From positions 1-22,394 of the forward strand of contig JAZUAU010000028.1 of NCBI GenBank assembly GCA_045638145.1: a stretch of DNA of 22,394 nt, in the 5' to 3' direction. This stretch comes from SFWF01 sp045638145. GTDB taxonomy: Bacteria > Bacillota > Clostridia > Oscillospirales > Acutalibacteraceae. The notes under the pieces are model-generated. The model was not told where the DNA came from and did not search any database. It saw only the letters and a list, made by a program, of their open reading frames with translations. Positions 13,984 through 22,097 of this stretch are shown here, piece by piece; positions within the stretch are counted from its first letter, which is position 1; the number at the start of each line of letters is the position of its first letter. The translations under genes and the position numbers were made by a program.

Positions 13984-14023
13984 AAAAAGATAAAAGATGC
14001 AATACTCCTCGAGTTTGCATCTT
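13984..14023 (-). terminator. Leader terminator of the glpP-malate operon (likely antitermination site)
   Basis: On the minus strand AAGATGCAA (14023-14015) pairs with TTGCATCTT (14002-13994). The arms enclose a smaller ACTC/GAGT stem with one bulged A, and TTATCTTTTT follows (13993-13984). It lies between the operon promoter and the glpP start, only about 14 nt into the transcript, where a leader attenuator is expected. Confidence 0.75.
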
Positions 14024-14043
14024 CTCTATAATCTCCGTATGAT

Positions 14044-14072
14044 ATTATACAGCATCAAAGTTAAATTGTCAA
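14044..14072 (-). promoter_or_regulatory. Promoter of the glpP-malate operon
   Basis: Minus-strand TTGACA (14072-14067), 17-bp spacer, TATAAT (14049-14044), a full consensus. The start point near 14037 gives a leader of about 67 nt to the glpP ATG. Confidence 0.85.
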
Positions 14073-14205
14073 GAGGTTGCTTTTCAATACGGTTATATGT
14101 TTGATAAAATTTACCTTAAAAAATGTCGCGGATTATTTTACCTTACTGATATATATTTCGATAAGAAAAAGAGGGTTCGAATCCCTCTATTTATTAAACA
14201 AAAAT
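14073..14205. other. Gene-free AT-rich stretch with an orphan tRNA T-arm (14171-14187)
   Basis: No coding frame is supported here. At 14171-14187 the plus strand carries GAGGGTTCGAATCCCTC, identical to the T-arm of the neighbouring tRNA-Ser read on the other strand (14273-14257). It is extended by one A-T pair. No acceptor or anticodon arm accompanies it. It may be a tRNA remnant, an integration scar or a simple hairpin. Confidence 0.5.
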
Positions 14206-14242
14206 AAAAACGAGCCAAAACCTTACAGCTCGGCTCATTTTT
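14201..14242 (-). terminator. Intrinsic terminator of tRNA-Ser
   Basis: On the minus strand AAAAATGAGCC (14242-14232) pairs with GGCTCGTTTTT (14216-14206, one T-G wobble), continuing into ATTTTTG. It starts 4 nt beyond the CCA end of the tRNA. Confidence 0.8.
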
Positions 14243-14245
14243 ATT

Positions 14246-14337
14246 TGGCGGAGAAGGAGGGATTCGAACCCTCGAACCACTTTTAATGGTTACACGATTT
14301 CCAATCGTGCGCGCTCGACCAGCTACGCGACTTCTCC
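14246..14337 (-). tRNA. tRNA-Ser, anticodon GGA, CCA encoded
   Basis: The reverse complement folds into a class II cloverleaf of 92 nt: acceptor GGAGAAG/CTTCTCC, discriminator G, encoded CCA (14248-14246). The anticodon arm is CACGA-TTGGAAA-TCGTG with anticodon GGA (reads UCC/UCU). A long variable arm (AACCATTAAAAGTGGTT) and the T-arm GAGGGTTCGAATCCCTC follow. Confidence 0.96.
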
Positions 14338-14352
14338 ATAGGGTCGAGGTAT

Positions 14353-14381
14353 ATTATACATACTACAGAAGAAAAAATCAA
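14353..14381 (-). promoter_or_regulatory. Promoter of tRNA-Ser
   Basis: Minus-strand TTGATT (14381-14376), 17-bp spacer, TATAAT (14358-14353). It begins only 7 bp after the stop of the WYL gene, so readthrough from that operon could also reach the tRNA. Confidence 0.8.
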
Positions 14382-14388
14382 GTCTTTT

Positions 14389-15381
14389 TTAATACAATTT
14401 TGCGACTTCTTGTATTTTTTCTTTAATCATACCGCGAAGCTCGGGAGGAGAAATGATTTCTATGTCGCCGCCGTACTGTAAAATCCAGCTGACAAGACCG
14501 TCGCTGACTAGGGCTTTGGTGCGGAATGCGAACCTTCCGTTCTCGCGTTCAATAATATGAATATTCTCAGAGAAGCGATCAATTATCTGTTCAAGAATCT
14601 TCTCACTGCAACGAAGCTCAATCTCGGCCTGCTCGCCGACGAACATATTGAAGGATTTTGAAACGTAGTCTGCGATGTTGAAAATCTCGGTATAATTACT
14701 GCATTCGCTGAAATGTCGGCAGTTTTCCTCTGTTACGGTAACCGATTTCATTCTGTCAAGGCGCAGGTGCATAAGGTTATCATACTTTTCGTTGTTGCAA
14801 ACGAGATAATAATGGTCGTCGGTCCAGATAAGCGCATAAGGGCTGACCTTGAAATTCTTTTCACGGGGCACAATGTGTCTGCCCTCGCCAAGCTGACGCG
14901 AAATATAGTGCAGGGTAACCTTTTTTCCACTTTCGATAGCCTGACGGAGGGTATCGATGCTGATGAAAATTTCCTCATTATTGCACTTGTGGCTATACTC
15001 AATATAGGTAGATTTTTCTCTTGTTCTTGCCTGATCAGCAGACATCATAGCATCAAGCTTTGAAACAAGTTCTCGGGTCTTCTTGGGAGTGATGAAATCT
15101 CCCGCCTGCACGGCATCGGTAAGAAGATAGATTTCGGGAATTTCAAACTCACGGGACGCGAGGAAATAACCCGAACGGGGAGTACGGGTCTGGATAATAT
15201 CAAAGCCGTAGTAAATAAGGTTGTCTAGGTCGTCATAAATAGCTTTGCGCTCGGCATTGATTCCGTATTTCTTAAGATAGTTGCAGATTTCGGTTGCGTT
15301 AATGGGATGTTCTTCGTCGGAATACTTTTTAAGAATATCGATAATATAGAGTATTTTCAGTTTTCCGTTTCGTCTTTCCAT
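14389..15381 (-). CDS. WYL-domain transcriptional regulator
   Basis: A 330-residue protein. The N-terminal winged helix (residues 1-70: KLKILYIIDILKKYSDEEHPINATEICNYL and the following RKAIYDDLDNLI helix) is of the HTH_11/DeoR kind. The middle part holds a WYL domain (about 155-225: KVTLHYISRQLG, VSPYALIWTDDHYYLV, LRLDRMKSVTV), and the C-terminal part the WCX extension (IELRCSEKILEQIID to the end). WYL domains bind nucleic acid or nucleotide-like ligands and often control DNA damage or defence genes; the target here is unknown. It overlaps the end of the RNase M5-like gene by 25 bp, with GGAG about 11 nt upstream of its ATG, so it is part of the holA operon. Confidence 0.9.
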   Translation of the reverse strand: MERRNGKLKILYIIDILKKYSDEEHPINATEICNYLKKYGINAERKAIYDDLDNLIYYGFDIIQTRTPRSGYFLASREFEIPEIYLLTDAVQAGDFITPKKTRELVSKLDAMMSADQARTREKSTYIEYSHKCNNEEIFISIDTLRQAIESGKKVTLHYISRQLGEGRHIVPREKNFKVSPYALIWTDDHYYLVCNNEKYDNLMHLRLDRMKSVTVTEENCRHFSECSNYTEIFNIADYVSKSFNMFVGEQAEIELRCSEKILEQIIDRFSENIHIIERENGRFAFRTKALVSDGLVSWILQYGGDIEIISPPELRGMIKEKIQEVAKLY

Positions 15382-15953
15382 TTTTTTATCAGCTCCATAA
15401 ATTCTTGGTAGGAATAAAGGGTGTTTATTGCGTCAAGCAGGGTGTTTGCCGGCAGTATGGGTAGCTTCAAAAAGCGGCAAAGCGACTCTTTTTTTTCGCG
15501 GCTTCGCTCTCCTCCCGAAAGGCCGAGGGTGAAAAGGTCTGATTTAGAAATTTCACGCTCTCTTTTTTCGGTGCTATCAAGGGTCAGCCCAGCTTTTTCT
15601 AAAGCCTTTATAATGATTTCATCGTCGGTACCCTCAACACCAAGAAGACCTTCGGCAGAGGGAGCAGACTTCCTTTTTTCTTTACCGATTATCGGCGGAA
15701 GATAAACATTCGTAATCTTTCCGTCAGCCGCAATGTTTTTGATATGCGAGCGGATAAGCTGACCTGCCTTGTCGGAATCGGTTATAACGACAATTCCGCA
15801 GGTGAGGGCAAAAAGCCGAATCAGCTCTCGCTTATCCTTATCTTTAAAAAGACCGAATCCGTCGGTTTGAATAATTGTGGTATCAACAATATTAGAAAGG
15901 CGAATTTTGTCGTATTTTCCCTCAACGATGACGGCTTCTGTAAGCTTTATCAC
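15357..15953 (-). CDS. Toprim protein, RNase M5-like (with DUF4093-type C-terminus)
   Basis: A 198-residue protein whose first ~90 residues form a Toprim domain: EAVIVEGKYDKIRL (catalytic glutamate), then GIVVITDSDKAGQLIRSHI with the DxD-like pair. RNase M5 of Firmicutes has the same order, followed by a GVE segment (here GLLGVEGTDDEII) and a C-terminal helical domain (KSDLFTLGLSGGERSREKKE). RNase M5 matures 5S rRNA, a likely but unproven role here. The start is GTG 15953, whose GTGA overlaps the TGA of holA; AGGTGA precedes it. The gene usually sits beside ksgA, so the location between holA and a WYL gene is less common. Confidence 0.75.
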   Translation of the reverse strand: MIKLTEAVIVEGKYDKIRLSNIVDTTIIQTDGFGLFKDKDKRELIRLFALTCGIVVITDSDKAGQLIRSHIKNIAADGKITNVYLPPIIGKEKRKSAPSAEGLLGVEGTDDEIIIKALEKAGLTLDSTEKREREISKSDLFTLGLSGGERSREKKESLCRFLKLPILPANTLLDAINTLYSYQEFMELIKKWKDETEN

Positions 15954-16996
15954 AGTGCTTCACCTGTCTTCATTATATAAATAAGCTTTACGATAAGCTC
16001 CTCAATAACAGTTCGCTCGTTAGAGGAATAGCTTTTTATTCTTCGCTCGGCAGAGGTGAGCGCCGAGAAGCACAAATCAAGCTTTTTGTAATCGAATTTG
16101 CGAAGATTGTCCCGTGCGTTATGAAGAACAAATTCTCTGCCCTTCATTTTAAAGTCGGCGGCAATGCTCTCGGGTGTTTCGCCGACATCCTTTGCGGCGG
16201 CAACGCGGAACATATCGACAAATGCAGATGAAATATTATAAACTATAAGCTCGGGTGCGACCTTCATAAAATAAAGGTCGTCGAGCAGGGTCATAGCACC
16301 TGCCGTGTCACCCGCAATTATCTTTTTGGAAAGGTCGTAAATAGAGGCTTCCACGTTCTTTACGGCAACCTTGTCTATCATCTGTTTTGTGATTTCTTCG
16401 CCCTTTGCAAAAGCGCAGAGTTTCTGTAGTTCGTGTGCCAGAATTTCGGTTTCAAGCGAGCATACGTCAACAAGATAGCCTGCGTTTTTTGGCGAGAGTA
16501 TAGAGTCCTGTTTTTTAGCCGAGGCTACAAGGCTGCGAACAAGCTCGTCGCGGCTTCTATGGTCAAGAAGCACACCCGCGCCGCCGCTTTTTTCTGCCCC
16601 AGAAACGAGGGCTTTAAGGCGGTCTGCCTTTTTAGGCTCAAAGGTAAGGGTGTCAAAATAGATTACGAAAACTGAGGTTTCAAAAGCCTCTCCTGCAAGA
16701 CTTTGAAGCCTTTCAAAATCCTGATTTGAACACTCGTTAATATTATAATCGGTAAGGATAACACATTTTCGGTCGGAAAAAGCAGGGAAGGAGGAAAGCT
16801 CTTCGTAAATCTCCTGCAGGTCTGCTTCAAGCTCAAAACGGATAAGATTCAGCCCGTCATCCTCGCCGATAGCTGCCTTTATAATGCGGTTTACAGCCTG
16901 TTTTTTAAGAAAACCGTCATTTCCGTATACGACGTAAACGGGGCATACGGCACCCGCATCAAGTGCGGTTTTAAGACTCTTCTCGTAGAGTGGCAT
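15950..16996 (-). CDS. holA: DNA polymerase III subunit delta
   Basis: A 348-residue protein of the HolA family, the clamp-loader subunit that opens the sliding clamp. The N-terminal AAA+-like fold shows the family signature PVYVVYGNDGFLKKQAVNRI, followed by the F/ELS-type segment YEELSSFPAFSDRKCVIL and a middle helical domain (EKLCAF-like ELQKLCAFAKGEEIT, ASIYDLSKKIIAGD). The C-terminal helical collar (FVLHNARDNLRKF ... CFSALTSAERRIKS) is complete. It overlaps the comEC-like gene upstream by 26 bp and the next gene by 4 bp. The pairing comEC-holA is common in Firmicutes. Confidence 0.92.
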   Translation of the reverse strand: MPLYEKSLKTALDAGAVCPVYVVYGNDGFLKKQAVNRIIKAAIGEDDGLNLIRFELEADLQEIYEELSSFPAFSDRKCVILTDYNINECSNQDFERLQSLAGEAFETSVFVIYFDTLTFEPKKADRLKALVSGAEKSGGAGVLLDHRSRDELVRSLVASAKKQDSILSPKNAGYLVDVCSLETEILAHELQKLCAFAKGEEITKQMIDKVAVKNVEASIYDLSKKIIAGDTAGAMTLLDDLYFMKVAPELIVYNISSAFVDMFRVAAAKDVGETPESIAADFKMKGREFVLHNARDNLRKFDYKKLDLCFSALTSAERRIKSYSSNERTVIEELIVKLIYIMKTGEAL

Positions 16997-18476
16997 CCTT
17001 CATCTTCCTTTCCTTTAATTTTTTCTCATAAATAAAGCGTATCGCGGCAACGAATACTGCCGAGATTACAACTAAAATATTTGCCAAAGCGGGGTTTATT
17101 GTCAGAACCGCAAAGTCAAGCTGTGCAAATAGCATAATAATACAAATTATAAATTTTGCGAGTAGTGACGCGATAAGTATAATCACCGTTGCGATAAAAT
17201 TTCCAAGCGGTATAATCGAAACGGCAACCGCAATAAGGGTAAAAACGAGTGCCCCATTAACAGCGAAGGAGATAAGCAGTGTAACTATAGGTGAAAGGAG
17301 TGATACTACACCAAAATAGTAAACACTTATCGGGAATACAGTTATAAGTGCCGACATGGAAACGACAAAAATCGACACGGCATCTAGTATGAACTTCTTC
17401 GGATTTTCGCTTAAAAAGAGTTCTTTTACAATAAACAAAAGTGCGGGGGCCAAAAAAATTACACCAAAGGTTGCAAATACCGAGAGCAGAAAAGCAACAT
17501 TTCCGGCAAGAAACGGGTTGACGATTATCATAACCGATACCGCAAAGCCGAGGGAGTTCAGCGAATCTGCCCTTCGGTTTATAAGGGGCGCCAAAAGCAC
17601 GAGAAAGCTCATCACAGCACTTCTAAGAGCCGAGGAATGAAAATTGCAGATAACCACCATAAGGGAAACGGCACCAAATACTGCGAAAAGGGCGATTCTT
17701 TTACCTACCCGAAGTTTTCTGAATAAAAGGGTAATTGCTCCTGAAATTACCGAGAGATGAAGACCAGAAACTACAAGAAAATGGGTAACTCCTGTAGTTA
17801 CGGTAGCCGAATAAAGTTCGCCCGAAATACTGTCGCGGTCACCCGTGACGAGGGCCGTGAGAATTGCGGCAGGGTCGCCCTTAGAATTAGAAAATATAAC
17901 GTTTTTAATAAAGTGTCGAATCTTCCCGAAAAGGGTATAAAGCGGGTCGGCATCGTGGTGGATGGCATTTATCGAGCGAACATTTGCCTTTATAAAAATC
18001 TTTTCCGAAAGGTTGTGGTTTTCATACGCGGGGTCAAGATTGTCAAAATCTACCGTTAGGTTTACTCTGTCGCCGATATCAAGAGTTTCATCGTCGACAA
18101 TAGCAGCAAACTTAATGCTTTGTCCTGTTTCGGGGTGTTTGCCCTTAAAATGGCAGTATTTATATCCCGAAGAATTATCGGGCTCGGATATTACGATTGC
18201 GGTAAAATTAGTCCGCGTTTTTGCGTGTCTACTTTTGGCTTCATAGTTAAAGTGCAGGTTTATAAAGGAGGAAACGAGCAGCAGAACAAGGCAAAAGGGG
18301 ATAACGATAAAAATATGTGTGTTTTTGCCGTGTGATTTTCTAAAAACGAAGAAGGCGACAGTGCACAAAATTAAAACCATAGCGGCCGCAATAATAAGCC
18401 CCGCCGTTTTGAAATATAAAACGGCAAAGGAAACCGCGAGGGAAAGGGCGGCTATTACAACAAAGGGTCTTCTCAT
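16971..18476 (-). CDS. comEC: ComEC/Rec2-type membrane protein without the beta-lactamase-like domain
   Basis: A 501-residue polytopic membrane protein. An N-terminal membrane pair and an OB-like DUF4131 region (about 85-170, ETGQSIKFAAIVDD, DIGDRVNLTV) precede the competence domain with its landmark GVTHFLVVSGLHLSVI (229-244) and ALVTGDRDSIS (208-218), then about seven further membrane helices. ComEC forms the channel that brings single-stranded DNA into the cell. Full-length Firmicutes ComEC has about 750 residues, ending in a metallo-beta-lactamase-like domain. That domain is absent and the protein ends in a basic tail that overlaps holA. The ATG follows the apt terminator directly with no clear ribosome site, so expression may be low. 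Confidence 0.85.
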   Translation of the reverse strand: MRRPFVVIAALSLAVSFAVLYFKTAGLIIAAAMVLILCTVAFFVFRKSHGKNTHIFIVIPFCLVLLLVSSFINLHFNYEAKSRHAKTRTNFTAIVISEPDNSSGYKYCHFKGKHPETGQSIKFAAIVDDETLDIGDRVNLTVDFDNLDPAYENHNLSEKIFIKANVRSINAIHHDADPLYTLFGKIRHFIKNVIFSNSKGDPAAILTALVTGDRDSISGELYSATVTTGVTHFLVVSGLHLSVISGAITLLFRKLRVGKRIALFAVFGAVSLMVVICNFHSSALRSAVMSFLVLLAPLINRRADSLNSLGFAVSVMIIVNPFLAGNVAFLLSVFATFGVIFLAPALLFIVKELFLSENPKKFILDAVSIFVVSMSALITVFPISVYYFGVVSLLSPIVTLLISFAVNGALVFTLIAVAVSIIPLGNFIATVIILIASLLAKFIICIIMLFAQLDFAVLTINPALANILVVISAVFVAAIRFIYEKKLKERKMKDATLREES

Positions 18477-18483
18477 AATTTTT

Positions 18484-18523
18484 AAAATAAATCCCCGTAA
18501 AGGTTACGGGGACTTGTTTTATT
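18484..18523 (-). terminator. Terminator between the apt-like and comEC-like genes
   Basis: On the minus strand AAGTCCCCGTAA (18515-18504) pairs with TTACGGGGATTT (18500-18489, one wobble) around a 3-nt loop, followed by ATTTATTTTAAAAATT. It overlaps the apt stop codon and ends 8 nt before the comEC-like start, so comEC-holA would depend on readthrough or an unseen promoter. Confidence 0.8.
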
Positions 18524-19058
18524 TAAAGAAAAGAGGAAGCGACTCAAGGAAGATTATGTCGTCGCGGTCCTTTGCATCGCCCTCTGCAAGCACTGCGCAG
18601 GTTGCGACCTCAATAGCGCCTGCGGCTTCCACAAGCTTTCGCACAGCGATAAGTGATTCACCTGTGCTGATAACGTCATCAACTATAAGCACACGCTTGC
18701 CGCGAATAAGATTAACCTCATCCTCACCGAGGTAAAGCTTCTGCTCCTTCTGTGTTGTGATGGAACGAACCGAAACCTCAAGGGGATTGCCCATATAAAC
18801 CTTAACACCTTTGCGGATTACGACATAGGGCTTGCCTGACTGACGCGCCATCTCGTAAGCGAGGGGGATGCTCTTTGCTTCGGGGGTTATGATATAGTCA
18901 AATTCGGGTGCCTTGCCGAGTAGCTTTTCGGCTGCCACAACGGTAATTTCAACATCGCCGAAAAGGATAAAAGCGGCAATATCAAGGCTGTCGCTGACGG
19001 GGAACTTTTTAAGCTCTCGGTTAAGACCCGCGATTTTCATAGAATGAAATTCTGACAT
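18519..19058 (-). CDS. Phosphoribosyltransferase, adenine phosphoribosyltransferase-like
   Basis: A 179-residue type I phosphoribosyltransferase. The PRPP-binding motif is RVLIVDDVISTGES (about 122-135), and an earlier DYIITPEAKSIPLAYEMARQSGKPY with VVIRKGVKVYM matches the Apt group, which salvages adenine to AMP. The N-terminal part is slightly longer than classical Apt, so xanthine or another purine base as substrate is possible. The start ATG 19058 has GAGG 9 nt upstream; a second ATG at residue 7 is less well placed. It follows the HIT-protein gene by 21 bp and ends in an intrinsic terminator, closing the alaS-HIT-apt unit. Confidence 0.82.
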   Translation of the reverse strand: MSEFHSMKIAGLNRELKKFPVSDSLDIAAFILFGDVEITVVAAEKLLGKAPEFDYIITPEAKSIPLAYEMARQSGKPYVVIRKGVKVYMGNPLEVSVRSITTQKEQKLYLGEDEVNLIRGKRVLIVDDVISTGESLIAVRKLVEAAGAIEVATCAVLAEGDAKDRDDIIFLESLPLFFK

Positions 19059-19079
19059 AATAATTTACCTCTTTTCAAT

Positions 19080-19418
19080 TTAGCCGGGAGGCCACTGAAG
19101 ATTTCTGCGAGCCAGCAGATGGAAATGAATATGACCTACCGTCTGTCCGCCGTCTTCACCGCAGTTATTTACAACGCGGAAGCCCTTTTCAAGGTTCTCC
19201 TGTTTAGCAATAATGCTGACCGCCTCGAAAACGTCGGCAATAAGCTCCTTATTCTCGGCATTTATCTCTGCAGCAGAGGCAATATGTTCTTTAGGAATAA
19301 CGATAGCGTGAAATGGGGCCTTGGGGTCGATATCAGCAAAGGCGTAAACCTTGTCGTTTTCATAAATCTTGGCAGAGGGAATCTCTCCCGCCGCTATTTT
19401 ACAGAATAAGCAGTCCAT
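19080..19418 (-). CDS. HIT-family nucleotide hydrolase/transferase (HinT-like)
   Basis: A 112-residue HIT protein, starting MDCLFCKIAAGEIPSAKIYE as usual for the HinT branch (Cys3/Cys6 zinc-type start). The histidine triad is HIHFHLL (96-102) with the preceding GQTVG. HinT-like enzymes hydrolyse adenosine phosphoramidates, including adenylylated products of aminoacyl-tRNA synthetases, which fits its place right behind alaS. The start is ATG 19418. The TTG four codons upstream overlaps the ribosome site GGAG, which is formed by the last codons of alaS. One base separates the alaS stop from this ATG, so the two are translationally coupled. Confidence 0.92.
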   Translation of the reverse strand: MDCLFCKIAAGEIPSAKIYENDKVYAFADIDPKAPFHAIVIPKEHIASAAEINAENKELIADVFEAVSIIAKQENLEKGFRVVNNCGEDGGQTVGHIHFHLLARRNLQWPPG

Positions 19419-19419
19419 A

Positions 19420-22047
19420 TTATTCTCCAATCATATCGGCAATAATCACGCGTGCCGCCTCAATAGCCTCTTTAGCCTTGGATACATCCTTACCGCCTGC
19501 CATTGCGCTGTCGGGCTTACCGCCACCGTTACCGCCTGTGAGTTTTGCAACTTCACGAACGATATTGCCGGCATTAGCACCCTTTTTCACAGCTTCTGCA
19601 CCTGCGGCGGCACAGAAGGTGAGTTTTTCACCCATTACCGAGCCAAAAATGCAAACAGAAGCAGGGTTATCGCCCTTTACCTTATCGCACATTGTACGAA
19701 GCTCGTTTGCTCCTGTGTTCTGAAGCAGAGCGGCAACAATCTTGATTCCGTTCTTTTCGGTAGCATCTGCCAAAAGGTCGTTAATCTTAGAGCCTGCAAG
19801 CTTTGCCTCAAGGGCTTCAATCTTCTTATTAGCCTCGCGAAGCTCTGCGGTTACTGCAGCCGCACGGGTAGCCACCTCTAAAGCGTTGTTGCTCTTGAGC
19901 GTAGCGGCGGTTTCGTCGATGGTGTCCTTATATTTGTTAAGAAGTGCGAGTACGTTTGCGCCTGTAACAGCCTCAATACGGCGTACACCCGCGGCAACGC
20001 TCGACTCACTTATAATTCTGAAAAGACCGATTTTAGCGGTGTTGTTAACGTGGGTACCGCCGCAAAGCTCGGTAGAGAAATCGCCTGCCTTAACAACGCG
20101 AACTACATCGCCATACTTTTCTCCGAAGAGGGCCATTGCGCCGAGAGCCTTTGCCTCTGCAATGGGCATTTCGCGGTTCATAACCTCAATACCGTCGAGG
20201 ATAGCCTCGTTTACAAGTGTCTCAACCTTTGAGATCTCTTCGGGTGTTAAAGCCGAGAAATGAGTAAAGTCAAAACGGGTAATGCTTTCGCTGACATAGG
20301 AGCCTGCCTGCTCAACGTGGGTGCCAAGTACGGCGCGGAGAGCCGCCTGAAGAAGGTGAGCAGAGGTGTGGTTGCGTCTTATAGCGTTTCTGCGAACAGT
20401 GTCAATAGAGGCGGTAACAGTATCACCGACCGATACAGCACCTGACTCCACGGTTGCAATATGTGTGAAGATTCCGCCACCTGTCTTAGTGGTGTTTTCA
20501 ACCTTTACAGAGGCAGCTGCGGTCTTAATATAACCAGTGTCGCCAACCTGACCGCCGCCCTCTCCGTAGAAGGGGGTTTTGTCAAGCACGATAACAGCCT
20601 TTTCGCCCTCACCGGCAAATTCTGCGAATTCACCCTCGGTAACGATAGCAAGAACCTTTGCCTCACACTCGTTATTGAGATAACCTACAAATTCAGTCTT
20701 GTCGATTCCGTCAAAGGTAAGTCCGTCACTCTTCCAAGACTCGGCATCAGCCGCCTTGCGGGAGGAACGGGCAAGCTCGCGCTGTTGCTTCATAAGCTCG
20801 TTAAAGCGCTCTTCATCAACAGTCATATTCTTTTCTGCTAAAATATCCTTTGTTAGGTCAAAGGGGAAGCCGTAGGTATCGTAAAGCTTGAAAGCATCGT
20901 CACCCGAAAGCTCGCCGCCTTTTGCAGTTAATTCTTCAAGAATAGCAAGGCCCTGGTCGATGGTCTTTGCAAATGCCTTTTCCTCGTTTGAGATAACCTT
21001 CAGGATAAGCTCTTTTTTCTCAACAAGCTCAGGGTAAGCCGATTTATTTTCACCGATAACAACCTCTACCATCTGGGGAAGGAAAGCATCCTTTATACCA
21101 ATAAGTCTGCCGTGGCGAGCCGCTCTGCGGATAAGGCGGCGAAGCACGTAGCCTCTGCCTTCGTTAGAGGGGATAACACCGTCGCCAATCATAAAGGTCG
21201 AGCTTCTTGCGTGGTCGGTAATTGCACGGATAGAAATATCGGTGTTTTTATCTGCACCATAGGTCTTGCTTGATAACTCACAAACCTTGTCAAGAATCTT
21301 TCTTACAGTGTCAACCTCAAACATATTGTCAACCGACTGCATTACGCAGGCAAGTCTTTCAAGACCCATACCGGTATCAATGTTTTTGTGTTGAAGCTCG
21401 GTGTAGGTACCGTCACCCATATTGTTAAACTGGGTGAAAACGTTGTTCCAGATTTCCATATATCTGTCACATTCGCAACCGGGTTTACAGTCAGGTGAGC
21501 CGCAGCCGTATTTCTCACCACGGTCAAAATAAATTTCGGAACAAGGGCCGCAAGGACCGGTACCGTGCTCCCAGAAGTTGTCCGCCTTGCCAAGTCTCAC
21601 AATGTGCTCCTCGGGTACGCCTATTTTATCCTTCCAAATAGCATAAGCCTCGTCGTCCTCTTCATAAACAGAGGGCCAAAGAAGATTTGCGGGAATCTCG
21701 AGTGTCTCGGTCAAGAATTCCCAAGCCCACGGAATAGCCTCGTTCTTGAAATAGTCGCCAAAAGAGAAGTTTCCGAGCATCTCAAAATATGTGCCGTGAC
21801 GTGCGGTGTGACCGACACGCTCAAGGTCAGGGGTACGGATACACTTCTGGCAGGTGGTAACCCTGTTTCTCGGGGGAGTAACCTCGCCCGTGAAGTACTT
21901 TTTCATCGGCGCCATACCCGAATTTATAAGTAAAAGCGATTTGTCATTATTCGGAACGAGGGAAAAGCTCGGAAGGCGTAAATGACCCTTGCTCTCAAAG
22001 AATGAAAGATATTTTTCTCTTAAATCGTTTAGTGAAGTCCACTGCAT
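19420..22047 (-). CDS. alaS: Alanyl-tRNA synthetase
   Basis: An 875-residue class II synthetase of normal length. The catalytic core begins MQWTSLNDLREKYLSFFESKGH and contains motif 2 (TTCQKCIRTPDLERVGHTAR, 64-83) and motif 3 (DTGMGLERLACVMQ, 224-237). A cysteine-rich insert GCGSPDCKPGCECDRYMEIW (181-200) is common in Clostridia. The editing domain has the zinc ligands HTSAH (560-564) and CGGTH (662-666). The C-Ala region ends with GGNGGGKPDSAMAGG. The ATG has AAAGGAC upstream. It is first in an operon with the HIT gene and apt-like gene, from a strong promoter 51 bp upstream. The short leader has no T-box. Confidence 0.97.
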   Translation of the reverse strand: MQWTSLNDLREKYLSFFESKGHLRLPSFSLVPNNDKSLLLINSGMAPMKKYFTGEVTPPRNRVTTCQKCIRTPDLERVGHTARHGTYFEMLGNFSFGDYFKNEAIPWAWEFLTETLEIPANLLWPSVYEEDDEAYAIWKDKIGVPEEHIVRLGKADNFWEHGTGPCGPCSEIYFDRGEKYGCGSPDCKPGCECDRYMEIWNNVFTQFNNMGDGTYTELQHKNIDTGMGLERLACVMQSVDNMFEVDTVRKILDKVCELSSKTYGADKNTDISIRAITDHARSSTFMIGDGVIPSNEGRGYVLRRLIRRAARHGRLIGIKDAFLPQMVEVVIGENKSAYPELVEKKELILKVISNEEKAFAKTIDQGLAILEELTAKGGELSGDDAFKLYDTYGFPFDLTKDILAEKNMTVDEERFNELMKQQRELARSSRKAADAESWKSDGLTFDGIDKTEFVGYLNNECEAKVLAIVTEGEFAEFAGEGEKAVIVLDKTPFYGEGGGQVGDTGYIKTAAASVKVENTTKTGGGIFTHIATVESGAVSVGDTVTASIDTVRRNAIRRNHTSAHLLQAALRAVLGTHVEQAGSYVSESITRFDFTHFSALTPEEISKVETLVNEAILDGIEVMNREMPIAEAKALGAMALFGEKYGDVVRVVKAGDFSTELCGGTHVNNTAKIGLFRIISESSVAAGVRRIEAVTGANVLALLNKYKDTIDETAATLKSNNALEVATRAAAVTAELREANKKIEALEAKLAGSKINDLLADATEKNGIKIVAALLQNTGANELRTMCDKVKGDNPASVCIFGSVMGEKLTFCAAAGAEAVKKGANAGNIVREVAKLTGGNGGGKPDSAMAGGKDVSKAKEAIEAARVIIADMIGE

Positions 22048-22097
22048 AATTATCGTCCTTTTCTTAAAGAAGATTAATTTTTTATATAGATAACATT

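Noticed and set aside
14077..14286. 69-residue plus-strand frame ending in AEKEGFEPSNHF
   Set aside because: The end is an antisense reading of the tRNA-Ser T-arm, a well-known false protein; there is no ribosome site.
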